Origin: Pelargonium tetragonum
Lineage: Eukaryota > Streptophyta > Magnoliopsida > Geraniales > Geraniaceae
Direction: 5' to 3'
DNA: 64,000 nucleotides
Assembly (NCBI GenBank): GCA_036897445.1
Contig: JAYMTL010000050.1
Span: forward strand, 56,742 to 120,741
Shown: positions 10,960 through 21,200 of the stretch, piece by piece
Position numbering within the stretch: the first letter of the stretch is position 1
Layout of the letters: each line of letters opens with the position of its first letter
Notes under the pieces: model-generated
Told to the model about the DNA's origin: nothing
The model's input: only the letters and a program-made list of their open reading frames with translations
Database searches by the model: none
Position numbers and translations under genes: made by a program

Positions 10960-13920
10960 ATCTGCAGGAAGTTCCATTAGCAAGTAAGCTACAGTCTGCT
11001 ATGTTATTCTAGCCTGTAAGCCATCTTATAAAAAGGACTTATAGAAGTTTCCCTTATCATTTTGTATGTAATTAGGGTATCTCGTCCTGTGTGTTTCAAG
11101 TTTCAAAGTAAACCCTTTAATTTATTTAAAGGAAATATAGGAAATCCCATGTTTTAGTTGTTATTGCTGTAATTGATATTTGTTATCCTTCACTTTACTT
11201 TTTAGAAGTATTTCGTTTAGGTTTTAGGTTCTGGCTAGTTTTTATAAGAAGGATTTTCGGGAATAAAATAACTAAAATGAAGGTAGAAACTTGTATTTTT
11301 AGAGCCTTTTTCCAGTTTTCTAGTTAGGAGTTTAAAGTTCATAAGCTAAAACCTTGTACTTATCCAGGGGTTCTCCTTTTAATTTAACTTCCCTGCTTTT
11401 TCTATGCTACTACTCTCTTTCTCTTTATAATCGTAGGTCTATACGTATTTCCGCGGTACACAGGGAACTCGTGCTTAGTAATTAATAAAACTTGGCTGCA
11501 CATTAAAATGATACAGGATGCTACCTTTTGTATATTGTAAGCTAAATGGAGTCTCGGGTAAGGGAGGTTAAGTAAAGGTATTGCTTTGTAGAATACTTAT
11601 CTCTCCTTATTTATTCTATCTAATTTCCAGAAGCGAGAGAGCTCCTATAAAAAGAAAAAAGACTTAATGAGCTTAAAACACAAGCTTTCTTTTAGTCTCT
11701 GAATGAGTCAATTAAAGAAAATTCAAGCTTCCCAAATCTGTTAACCTGTAAAAAGGACTTTGCTCTGCTTCTCCTTGTACGTATGGGGCTAGGCTAATCC
11801 TAAGATCCCCCTTTATTAGTAAAAAATTAGGCTCCTTATCTAGAATTAAATATATATATATACTAAATATCTAAGGAGTACAGGTTTGTCTATAGCAAGA
11901 AAACTTTTTAAAGGAAGTTTGTAACCCTGTGAGATTCCTAAGAGTCTTTAACTTGCCGGGGCGCCCTTTTTTTGTAATATACCAACCTGTTTCATTTCTC
12001 TTCAAGGCCATTTATTAAAAATTTGGGATTATAAAAGCCAGATACCTTATTTTGTTTTGTATTAGTTAGCGGTCGAGAGTAACTGGCTCTAGACTAACTT
12101 ACAATTACCCCTTTTTCTCTTATCAATATCATTGTGCAAATAGGTCCTTAACTTTGAGCCAAAAAGTAAAGGAAATTCCTGGTATAGAAACATTCCCCTT
12201 TTCTGTATTTTACTATAGTTTTCCATAGTAGCACAACTTTAAATATATAAGGGAGCCCCTCCTATTCACGTAGTAGTAAGAATCCTTTATTTATCCCCAC
12301 TATAACAAAGAAGAAGTAGCTCATAGGGGAAAAGGGAAGACAGCCGCATAAAGATAGAACATAGCTCTAGAATTTCCTTTATTACTAAACTCAAGCTATA
12401 GTTTTACAAGTCAAAGTTCCATGTCTAGAATTTTTTTCCTAGAACCCTTTTATTTGAGAAAGAACAAAGGAGGATCCCCGACTAAGAAAATTAACTGATA
12501 ACTTTCGTTGAGAACCCACTTTTTAGATGTATGCTTTCGAAGTCGTACCTATCCTTTTTCTAAAGTTTTACCAGGATATTTTGGCAGGTTAGCTATTGTG
12601 ATTAAGGTTGACTTTTTTTTCTACGAAGCTTCAAAATGTTTTACTAATGCTAGTTCATTTTTCTTTTTATGAAAACTTGTTACTGTAAAACCCTTACTCT
12701 CCCAGTTTTATGTATCCCAATGCTTTGAGTAAAGGGCTCGGGATTGCTTCTTTTATTAGCTAAATTAAATACTGTTTTATCAACCTTGTTAGTATTTTTT
12801 TTTGATGAAATTAACTTCTTTTGGATCCTCTAAAAGCTTTAAAAGTTTTTTGGATTTCTTTCTATTTAAGTAGAGCTTATAGGAACCCTTTGCCTAACAT
12901 TAGTACCAAAACTTCTTAATAGCTTTAGTAATTAGTACTTAATTCACTTCAGAAAAAGGCTTGCACACACTAGATTTAAGGTTGCTTGAGTAGGTTTTGC
13001 ATATCCCTCTCTAGATAAAGCATTCTATTATTATACTTTCAAGAAAGAAAATATTTCGTAACAAAAAAATCTTCAAAAAGGATGAGAGCTCTATATCTGT
13101 AGGATACGGCAATTGGTTAATGTGTATTAAGGATCAAAAAACTACAAAATATTAAGAAAGCCTTCTCGGTTTTAATGATTATGTGTCTCATTTTACATTT
13201 ATTGGTTTTATTCCTTATAAAGAGTACTCTTAAGGTTTCGGTATGACATTCAAGGAACAAAAGTCAAGCTTGTTTGCTTCTAGTAAAGAATTCGAGCAAG
13301 AAAAGTTTCAGGAGGAAAACAAGAGTGTTTATAAGTTTTAGAAAGGACTTTACGAGGGCAATTTCGGGAGGAAGTTTTGACTTAGTTTAGGGAGTCCCCA
13401 GCATTCTTTTGGTACTAATAATAAATAAGGGGAGCTTTTTCTAGGGAGTGCTCTTAGCTGTATACAAGTAAAGGATTTCCTTTTGGAGCCCCCTAGATTT
13501 TGAAAAACTTGTAACTACGCCTTTAGTGAAAATTAGAAACCCCTGTTTAAGGAGGCGCTTAAGAATAAATAAAAAAGTCTCTGGATTTTTCTGAGTTTCA
13601 GCCCTTTCGTCCTAAATTACTATAAATACTTAATTAAACCCACTTCTCTTAGCCTTTTTGTTTCTTTCTTATTAGGTTAGGCTTGGAAGATCCAGAATTC
13701 TAGTCAAGTAGAGTCGGTTTAGATTAAGCCATTATTCAAGGAAAACCTTTTTGGACGGATATTCTCGTGAGCTATTTTGAACATCTGGGTTTATGTTTTA
13801 CCCTTTTGATTTTTTACATAGTTTTGTGTAGGATCCTCCTGGTTTTTATAAAGAATTAAGTTACAAGGGAAGCTTATAAGGAGCAGCTCATTACTTTTAA
13901 TGAAAGACTTTCCTGTAAAC
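10960..13920. other. Non-coding stretch, no gene seen
   Basis: No frame, RNA or clear family A core. A short (TA)6 run lies at 11851-11862. Scattered poly-T and poly-A tracts and short GC clusters only. Confidence 0.5.
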
Positions 13921-13933
13921 CCGTATAAGATAA

Positions 13934-13947
13934 GGTAATGTAATTAC
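13934..13947 (+). repeat. Isolated family A terminal motif
   Basis: GGTAATGTAATTAC, identical to the ends of the cores at 9865-9878 and 38163-38176. The sequence before it does not align with the rest of the core, so this is either a remnant end or an independent use of the same motif. Confidence 0.6.
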
Positions 13948-14159
13948 AGATTAAATCAAACAATGCCTATGTTTATATTTTATATCTAGAATGCCGTTTA
14001 TATGCAGTTTGGGTACCGTGCCGCTTTCTTGTGTATTTTTAGTTACTTTAGGAAAAACAAGTTACCCTCTAAATGAAGGCTCTTTTCTTTTAGGCCTTGC
14101 ACTTAATTAAAAAGAGAGACGGTCAAGCTAAAGCCCCCCTTACTAACGTACTGTCTAGA

Positions 14160-14470
14160 ACCTTTACCTATCTTCTATTATATATAAGGTTTCTATCCAC
14201 TATACTACTATGAATGACTAATAAAAGTATACCTTAACAACAAAAAGAACATCTAATTCTAATACAATATAAACTATATAAAAGATAGAGTAGTCTAAGA
14301 CAAAGACAATAGCTAAGAATATAAGGACTCTAAAAAGGGGTCTAATTAAGAGCGGTGGGTTCAGAAAAAGTGTGGTCTTATTGTGTATAACTATCTTACC
14401 TTAAACCCCATGCTATGCTCCAGTCGGGAACAGTAGAGTTGCGTCTACTGTTTAGGGCTCTACCCTTTAA
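14160..14470 (+). repeat. Family A repeat, diverged copy 4
   Basis: Body-like sequence runs from about 14160 (ACTAATAAAAG, ACAACAAAAAG, purine-rich CTAAGACAAAGACAATAG). It is followed by a GGTGGGTT/GTGTGGTC zone, then TTACCTTAAACCCC and GCTCCAGTCGGGAACAG at 14396-14440 in the place of the core centre. The order of blocks agrees with clearer copies, but the match is weaker. Read as protein the purine-rich part is open for about 35 codons up to 14397, with no recognised domain. Confidence 0.45.
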
Positions 14471-14583
14471 TATAGTAGTAACAACTAAGACTCTCTAATA
14501 CTAACTTAAACTATCTCTATCTTACTTACGCACTCCCTTAACACCGACTTTAACCAGCAACAAAAAGAATAAAGACTTTAAAA

Positions 14584-14940
14584 ATGAACTTCTTTACAGG
14601 TAATCTACGACTTTTACTACAACTACATCTTTTTAAATCCAAAATAGGAAACCCAGAAACTAAAAGGGCGTGGAAACCTCATGGATTTCCCCAGAGCTGT
14701 AACCCGCGTATTCTGTACCTGACCCACAGCTATTATATTCTCTATCTTACCCTTCCTCTTCCCTCTTTCTTAATTTTCTTAATACCTGTATTTGTACTCT
14801 GTATTATCTTCATAGCTATGCCCGCTTTTATTAATCTGGAATTCCCGAAGACTATAATGCGTTATAACCCTTTGGACCTTCCTCTTGTCGCTGGGAGTTT
14901 TTGTATTCTTATAGTTATTCTTTTAATCTACAAACTATAG
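14584..14940 (+). CDS. Hypothetical 118-codon frame, probably chance
   Basis: ATG-started frame. The first 60 codons are unremarkable; residues about 50-80 and 98-118 translate to hydrophobic runs (LPLPSFLIFLIPVFVLCIIF, then a leucine/isoleucine-rich end) that could be membrane segments. This hydrophobicity follows directly from the T-rich, pyrimidine-rich strand, a property of the family A body that precedes it. No ribosome-binding or promoter pattern was identified, no family was recognised, and the length is what chance gives in this window. I list it only because it is the second longest frame. Confidence 0.1.
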   Translation: MNFFTGNLRLLLQLHLFKSKIGNPETKRAWKPHGFPQSCNPRILYLTHSYYILYLTLPLPSFLIFLIPVFVLCIIFIAMPAFINLEFPKTIMRYNPLDLPLVAGSFCILIVILLIYKL

Positions 14941-15149
14941 AGAGAGGGGTACTGTTACAGGCCTAAGTTTGAGGGAGCCCGTGTAATCTTTATAAGATAT
15001 AAGTAGAACTTTTTATACTGAATTTAATATATTCTAGATATAAACAGGTAATAAAGGCATTAAGGAATCGGCCTTTCCTGTAAAAATGTAAAAGGGACTT
15101 TTCTTGTTGTTAGTTATCGCGCATAAGTAGAAAGAATTTTATATTACAA

Positions 15150-15215
15150 TGCATTTCCCTCCCCTCGCGATGCTACAAAAATAGCTTACCTAGGAGTCTA
15201 ATAGGTTGTTATTCT
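15150..15215 (+). repeat. Possible family A fragment
   Basis: CCCTCCCCTCGCGATGCTACAAA resembles the CCTCCCGAGCGATGCTACATA block of the core at 10.42 kb. Body-like sequence follows at about 15290-15640, with a CTAAGAGTAAGATAGC purine-rich part and GGTGGTGGGTTT near 15594, but no core follows it. Confidence 0.35.
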
Positions 15216-15639
15216 CTCTATAGTAGGACGGAGAACAAGGGTTATTGCTTTTAACAGCAATACCGACTTTACATAGACTACCCATTCCTAACACTGTCTA
15301 TTACTCCTACTCCAATAACTATAATATATATATATCGATTAAAACTCCCTCTTAAGCTACCTAACTACTACAAACGAGGCAGGTAATGCCGACAATGCAA
15401 TAGCAATAGTAGCTGCAGGTTATAAGACCAGACTCCTAAAGGTGGACCCCTAAGAGTAAGATAGCTAGTACAAATAAAGGTCTAGCTCTAAGGAAGAGTT
15501 CCTCTAGGATCTATTTTGAAGCAAGCCAAGTCAAGTAAAGGAAACAAATGCTACTTTAACGTCAAGGAGTCCGAGTAGGTTAAGAAAAAAGGTGGTGGGT
15601 TTTTATATATTAGGAAATTCGTGAGCTTTTGCTGCTATA

Positions 15640-16355
15640 TTATATGAAACATAATTTTCAAATTTCTTTCGGCCCCTATACAAGAGAAAATGCCTTAAAA
15701 TCTTTGTTCTTGACTACGAGAAAAGGGTTTAAACCCTAATTTTCTTTTATAGGAGCAGCCTAAAATACTAAAAAAGTAGGCTACATATAACAGACAAATG
15801 AATAAAACTAGACTTTGTGCCCTTGTTTTTATATTACCTGTACTAGCTACAATCTTTGTATTCCTTTATACTACCTAACTAAACTTAAGGGCTAGATATA
15901 CCACTGCTTAGAAAATCTCCTATACTCCCAACAAGCGAATAGAGTAGCTACAAGTCTAGGTTATAATCCAAGTAGTAAGGATCTACTTACACTATAAAAC
16001 ACAACAACTCCTTATTCTCTTGACTTTCTGTTAATGCCTTAGTCTTGACTCTTTTTTATTACCCTGAGCCATACCTCTCAGGAGTCTTACTCTTACCAGC
16101 TTTGTTAGTCTCTATCAGTACCCTAAATTTTATGCGCTAGACTTTGTATCTTGATTGCTTCTTCTTAGTCTGTGTTTTCTTATGAGCCTTTGTCTTCCCC
16201 TGCCTTAGGCTTCATTGTACTACCCTTTATGTTATGTATTCTTATCTATTCTAGAGTATCCTATATTAGTTAGAATATCTTAGTATTATTTAAAGTTTTT
16301 CTTTTAGATATAATGTAAATAGAGTCTAATGGAGATAGGTAGGAATGTATGAGTC
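15640..16355. other. Spacer between divergent family A copies
   Basis: Lies between plus-oriented fragments (14.2-15.6 kb) and the minus-oriented copy at 16.36 kb. From about 15830 it becomes pyrimidine-rich, with CTTAGTC and CTTCTTAGTC words that look like the reverse complement of the family A purine-rich body. No gene seen. Confidence 0.4.
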
Positions 16356-16360
16356 TCTAT

Positions 16361-16470
16361 AGGGGTATTCCTCTTGCCCTCTGTAGTTATTGACATAGAG
16401 AGGATGGAAACCTTAGAAGTAGAATAGATAGTTACTCTTACCGACTGAAGCTTTGCCAGGAAGGTTAACG
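16361..16470 (-). repeat. Family A repeat core, inverted
   Basis: On the minus strand it reads CGTTAACCTTCCTGG, then AAGCTTCAGTCGGTAAGAG, a CATCCTC block, CTACAGAGGGCAAGAGGAA and ATACCCC. The + strand beyond it, 16471-16800, carries the matching lead-in in reverse: CATCCACTGACCTTG is the complement of the GGTCAGTGGATG lead-in. The aligned order of blocks over some 300 bp makes homology to the copies at 10.3, 18.8 and 24.3 kb convincing. Confidence 0.7.
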
Positions 16471-16799
16471 TATAATATTTGATTATACATACTTACTTTA
16501 TAACATCCACTGACCTTGCCTTGTTTCTTTTATTATATTGATATATTGACGACTTACTTGTCTTAATTTTGTTTCTGTATCTTGATAATATAATAGCTGC
16601 TATACCTCTCTTATTATAGGCTAGAACTAAATAGAATATCTGTATTCTATGGTATTATTGTTATGGTTCCCTTTGCTGCTTATTGTTCTATACTATAGCT
16701 AGTCTAGGTCCTTAAAGTTCTTATATTATACTAGTTGTTATTTATTATTAGTAATTAGTTTAGTAAGTTCTAGATAAAGGGTTCGTGTTAAGGATTTTT

Positions 16800-18430
16800 T
16801 AGTACGAAGTCAGTCATAAGGAATTCCAGGAGATAAGGTAAAGGCTGTTTTCCCAGCTTCCCGATCCAGTTAATGTTATATAATAACAAGGAATTGTTAT
16901 AATAAGGGATCCAACCGCTAACTAAGCTTAGAAAAAGTCAAAAGGGGCTCCTCAGGGTGCTATATCTGGGCTATTCCCGGCTATTTCAAGGTAAAAAGAA
17001 TATTATGATAAATCTGATTTAGAGAGGAATAAGAATAAAGAAAGTAAGGCTCAATAGGTAGGGAGTTTAAACAATCTGACCCAGAAACAGGTAAAATACA
17101 GAAACCGCAAAGCTTTAGGAATTCCTTGTAACTTATTACACTTGATCAGATAGAAAATAGTAAACTACAACCAAAATTAGCTAGTTCTCTACTACCTGAT
17201 CTTTCATTCTACATATACCTCTCTTAATCATATTCTTCAGAGATACATTTCTCCTAGTCTTTGTAGCCTAACTCTTATGGATCTGTAACTGAATCTGTAT
17301 CTTGATAGCCTTATTCCTTTAACACTTACTAAATCAAGGAGGACTTTTTACTTAAAGTGGAACTGGAAAACCCCTTGTCTTTTAAAGATCTTCGATACCT
17401 TGACCTGTTTAGAACTGATAGAACAGAAGTCTCTCCTTTTGTTGAAAGAAAACTCATTAGAAGCAAACCCTCTATGCATTACGTACTTATACCCGTCCCA
17501 AAAATGATTCTCAGCTTTTAACTAACAACAACCCCTCACTTACCAAATTAGAATATCCAAAGTTAAAAAGGAATCTACCTTACCTAAGAAATTCCACTTG
17601 TATACAGCTAGGGGCAAATGAGGGGTTACCCTTTATTAACTCTATTCGGTATACTCATTTCTTAGCTAACTAATACAGATGCCTGCTAAAGCCGAGCTCG
17701 GCGGAGCCAAATAGCTTAAAGCTTAAGGAGCAGTTTCAATTACAAATATCTTTTTTATAAGCCCTAAAAATTTCTCAATTAGAACTATTTTCCAAAAGCC
17801 TCTCTTTTTCTTTTTATAATATAAGGGATTTAAGGGATTAGTTGTAACTTCGGTCTCACTTAAAACAAAGACTTTATAGGACGCCCCGGTTTACCTCGAT
17901 TCTACAAAAGGTTGGGTTTTTACAAGTTGAAAGTTTAGGAAAAAAAAGAACCCAGTAGATTTATAGGGATGCGACAGTTCAAAACGACACGCCTTTAGGA
18001 ATAGAAGCCCCCAGCTGTTCCAACAAATTAGTATAATAAAAAGAGTCTTCTGTAGAAAGTGCTTTACTTTAAACTTACCGGTGTGTGCTAAACTTATCAC
18101 AAAAAAGGGTTTTCTTTGCCATGTAGAAGTTCCGCTTAAGACTAAAAAATAAGACTGCAAAAAGAGAGTCTAAAAAGTCCTAAATAAAGATTGAAGTCTA
18201 GTTACAGGATTCTCTTTTAGTCCGTGTAAAGACATTTCATAAGAGCGCTGAAATTTAGATGGGGCACTTAGTACAGGATAGTCTTAGTTAGAAACTTCAA
18301 AAACTTACCTAAAGTGCGAAGTAATTCGTATTGAGTCTGAGTCAGTTCAGTCATGTTTTATCGACCCAGCTTTCCAAGTTATTGGGACTCGAACCTTCGA
18401 CATTTAGGAAATTTTAGTTAAAGTAAGTCT
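16800..18430. other. Non-coding stretch with a possible family A body fragment
   Basis: At about 17215-17320 a CTCCTAGTCTTTGTAGC..ATGGATCTGTAAC segment resembles 42895-42985 and 53930-53985, probably an inverted family A body fragment. The minus frame at 17891-18160 (89 codons) shows no family traits. No other content recognised. Confidence 0.4.
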
Positions 18431-18437
18431 TTAAATA

Positions 18438-18677
18438 ATGTATATTTTTCTTTCTCAGACAAGGTATAGTTGGTTCAATTACTTAAGTAAGACTGACTTA
18501 GTAAAAGAGTTTTATCAGATAGACAAGAAGGGTTTCAGTTTCCCGGATACGACGAATGAGTTAAAACATGCTTTGGCTTCCCGGTTAAGTAACTTATTAG
18601 AAAATATTATTCAGAGAGAAATTCTTGCAGTTGTATTATATTGTATTTTTACTATATGTATTAGTTACTTATTGTAA
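18438..18677 (+). CDS. Hypothetical 79-codon frame, weak candidate
   Basis: ATG-started frame ending in TAA. Residues about 16-50 (LSKTDLVKEFYQ..., then ELKHALASRLSNLLE) have the helix-turn-helix-like spacing of leucines and basic residues seen in SAP-type DNA-binding motifs, and the last 18 residues are hydrophobic. The resemblance is by eye only and the glycine typical of SAP repeats is not convincingly placed. Immediately after it an inverted family A copy begins. The length is well within chance, so I treat it as unproven. Confidence 0.1.
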   Translation: MYIFLSQTRYSWFNYLSKTDLVKEFYQIDKKGFSFPDTTNELKHALASRLSNLLENIIQREILAVVLYCIFTICISYLL

Positions 18678-18759
18678 ATGGTATATAGGTATTATTGTTC
18701 TATTTCTTAATTATCTTTGTATTGTATAGGATAGCTTAAGGGTTGTACTGCCTTGTTAT

Positions 18760-18866
18760 AAGGGGTACTCCTCTTGCTCAATGGGGTTTCTCGTTTAAGA
18801 GGGAATAGGCTTAGGGGGAATAAGATAGTGTCTATGCTCCCGACTGACACTAAAGGAGGTTTACTC
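18760..18866 (-). repeat. Family A repeat core, inverted
   Basis: On the minus strand: GTAAACCTCCTTTAGTG, CAGTCGGGAGCATAGAC, CCTATTCCCTCTTAAACGAG, ATTGAGCAAGAGGAGTACCCC. It shares the GAGCAAGAGGA..ACCCC block with 10.43 and 16.37 kb. Confidence 0.7.
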
Positions 18867-18990
18867 TATATGATAGATTAATAAGTCTTTATGTATACAC
18901 TATAGCAACACCTACTTCTTTTCTCTTTGACTTTTACTTAGAAGGCTTATCTTTCCTTGTATTACTTGTTCTTTTATGTATTAGTTTTCT

Positions 18991-19003
18991 TAATTGCATG
19001 ACC
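18991..19003 (-). repeat. Family A terminal motif variant
   Basis: TAATTGCATGACC differs by one base from TAATTGCATTACC, the end of the cores at 42317-42329 and 59798-59810. It lies about 125 bp beyond the TTTAC start of the inverted core at 18.8 kb, so it probably marks the end of a neighbouring inverted copy. Confidence 0.4.
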
Positions 19004-19009
19004 TCTTAA

Positions 19010-19780
19010 GTCTTTATAGTATGTATAGAGGTTTACTTGTTTTATACTTTTTTACTAATAGTTTAGGTAGGGAAGGCTTTAGCCTGACCGTCTCTCTTTT
19101 TTGTTTCTAAAGCAAGCAACTAAACAATTTTCTAGTACAATAAATTACAGTATAAAAGAACTCGCGGATCAACTCTACTTAGGAAACTGGGGCTCCGGTA
19201 GAACGGGCTTACTAGACTCCTATTCAAATATTCTTAATATGATTGCCTTGACTTAACTAAAGCTCTAGATTTTAATGTCTTAAACTGCTTGGGAATAAAC
19301 CCGTGCTTACAACATACCGCTACAAGAGTTTCTTATAAAAGGGTATCTCGTCCTATATATGAAAATCGATCTAAAACCTTTTACGCACGCTATATCAAGA
19401 GCAACCTTGCGGATACTTTTAAAGAGTTTTTTTGGTAAGAAGAGGAGTGAGGCTGCAGACTTCTTGTTGGTTGAGATTTTCCCAAGGGGCTTGTAACCGA
19501 GTCAACTACGTTTTACATATTAATTTTAATAAAGACAATATGCTCAAGTGAGGTTCCTATTTCAATTATATATTGACTAAACCCGTTTAATTAATAAGCA
19601 ACTAACTCTATAGGTTTTAATCATTGGGCATAATCGTGTACCGAAAGGGGCGGCCCTTAGTAAATAATATTTAAGCAAGGCTAAAAAGACAATTGGTGTT
19701 GTAATGAAGCTCGAATTTCCGTTTCTTTATCTAATTAAATTGACCCCTGCTTTTTGCTACCCGTTTGCGACTTGAACCCC
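19010..19780. other. Non-coding stretch, no gene seen
   Basis: No family A core or RNA. The 88-codon minus frame at 19731-19997 overlaps the hairpin pair described next and is probably chance. Confidence 0.45.
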
Positions 19781-19808
19781 GGTTCCTTTCTGTATAACTT
19801 ACAGAAAG
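19774..19808. repeat. Two adjacent hairpins
   Basis: GAACC (19774-19778) pairs with GGTTC (19781-19785) over a 2-nt gap. Directly abutting it is a perfect 9-bp stem, CTTTCTGTA at 19786-19794 with TACAGAAAG at 19800-19808, around a 5-nt loop. The arrangement superficially recalls an anticodon arm followed by a T-arm on the minus strand, but loop sizes and the T-stem do not fit a tRNA. Confidence 0.55.
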
Positions 19809-20199
19809 CTTAAGTTTTAACTGCAACATACCAAGACTCAGGACTAAGGCAGGGCTGGGAGGATACCCTCTTAAGAGCACTCTGCAAGGTAATCCATGAA
19901 AGGAACTCGCAGCATAACTAGGAATCCTTAAAGAGTCTTTGTATACTTCTTTAGTTTCAGGACTACAAATCCCGTTTAAAAGTATAAGAAAAGTCAACCT
20001 CCTCAGGCCTAGTGTATACTATACCCAAAAGAACCCCTAATTTACATAGCTAATAGATTCCTAAGGAACCCTTTTTTTACAATTATCTCTTACAAAAGAG
20101 TGATGCCTACTACTGCCTATTCGTTTTCCTACTTCGAGGAGGTTTTTTATACCACTACTTATTAAGTCAATTCCTCGGCTATAGAAGTCTTGTATACAA

Positions 20200-20750
20200 T
20201 TTTAAGGGATATCCTAAAAGGGAAAGTACGGATAGCAAGAACCCAACGACACATATACTAAGTAAGACTTTAAAGGTGTATAAAGAACAACTAAGACATA
20301 TAAGAATAGAGTAGTACACTAACTAACAACAATAAGTACAGTACAATAACTAACTAGCTACATTAGCTACGGTAAGTCCCATTAACCTCTCTTACTCTTT
20401 TACTCCTTTCCTTACTCCTCCTTATCCTAAAATAAAACTAACTCTAGCTCTAGTACAGAATACTCAAATCCAATAAAAAACAAGTTTAAGTAATATAATT
20501 ATAAAAATCTAAATCTCAAACAAGTAAAGCAAATCAAACAGCAAGTAAGTCAAAGAAAGAGTTGAAATCTAGGTATAAGTCAAGTCAAAGTCTAGACCAG
20601 AAGAAGAAGCAGAAGATGTTGGTGTACTTGTGTATCCATACGCACTTATAATTACTACATATAGTTAACCTCCTTCTCTTCGTTACAGTCGGTAACAGAG
20701 ATACTTACATTAGACCTATTAAGCTTGCTTACTAACGAGAAACACAGAAT
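20200..20750 (+). repeat. Family A repeat, long copy (body plus core)
   Basis: The body shows GGTGTATAAAGAACAAC, CAATAACTAACTAGCTAC, CCCATTAACCTCTCTTACTC, then a purine-rich AAGTCAAGTCAAAG..AGAAGAAGAAGC zone and GTTGGTGTACTTGTGTATCC. The core follows at 20664-20750: GTTAACCTCCTTCTCTTCG, CAGTCGGTAAC, ACATTAGACC, ATTAAGCTT, AACGAGAAACACAG. In 20281-20640 hand counts give TpA/ApT 48/23 and (CpA+TpG)/(ApC+GpT) 31/48. If UAA and UAG were sense codons, one frame would be open from 19577 to 20932 (452 codons), but that is near what chance allows when only TGA stops. Confidence 0.7.
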
Positions 20751-21200
20751 TGAGTAACTTTACAAGAACAACATCTATATATGTTTAGGTTGAGAGTAAC
20801 TCTTTCCTAACACCCCTCTTATCTTATATCTTACAGGTAAACTGTAAAGGTATAAAGAATAAGTAATACAAATACAATAGTAAGAACAATAACTAACGAA
20901 CTGCAATAGAACCCATAAGACTATAACTATAATGAGAAACTAGCTCCATAAGGCCTTCCTCCTCTCTTTCCTTCTCTCTATGTATCTTATTAATATTAAC
21001 AAGAGAGTATATATAGTAGCTCTTTAAGAAAGCAACAAGTACAAGCCATTAACAAATAAAGAGTAAGAAAGAAGTAAAGCAAGGTCATATGGGTATTATA
21101 GTGGGCAGTACTATCCTATATACTATGATGAGTTAACCTCCCTTACTAACGCTAAGAAGAACAAAGGGATGCCTCCATTAGAACAAAGAATTAAGAGATT
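20751..21200 (+). repeat. Family A repeat, second direct copy
   Basis: Repeats the order of the preceding copy: GGTATAAAGAATAAG, CAATAACTAACGAACTGC, CCCATAAGAC, CTTCCTCCTCTCTTTCC, AAGAAAGAAGTAAAGCAAGG, GGGTATTATAGTGGGC. The core is GAGTTAACCTCCCTTACTAACGC at 21131-21153. Core-to-core distance is about 467 bp, indicating a tandem monomer of that length. Confidence 0.65.

Noticed and set aside
19755-19825. Minus-strand tRNA-like arrangement around the paired hairpins
   Set aside because: The 9-bp stem with a 5-nt loop does not fit a 5-bp stem and 7-nt anticodon loop, and the T-stem bases next to TTCAAGT do not pair.
20590-20668. Protein-like tails (KSKSR..EEE..VG type) before several family A cores
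   Set aside because: Similar-looking translations appear before the cores at 10.8, 20.6, 24.7 and 38.0 kb, but the nucleotide alignments need indels not divisible by three, so a conserved reading frame is not supported.
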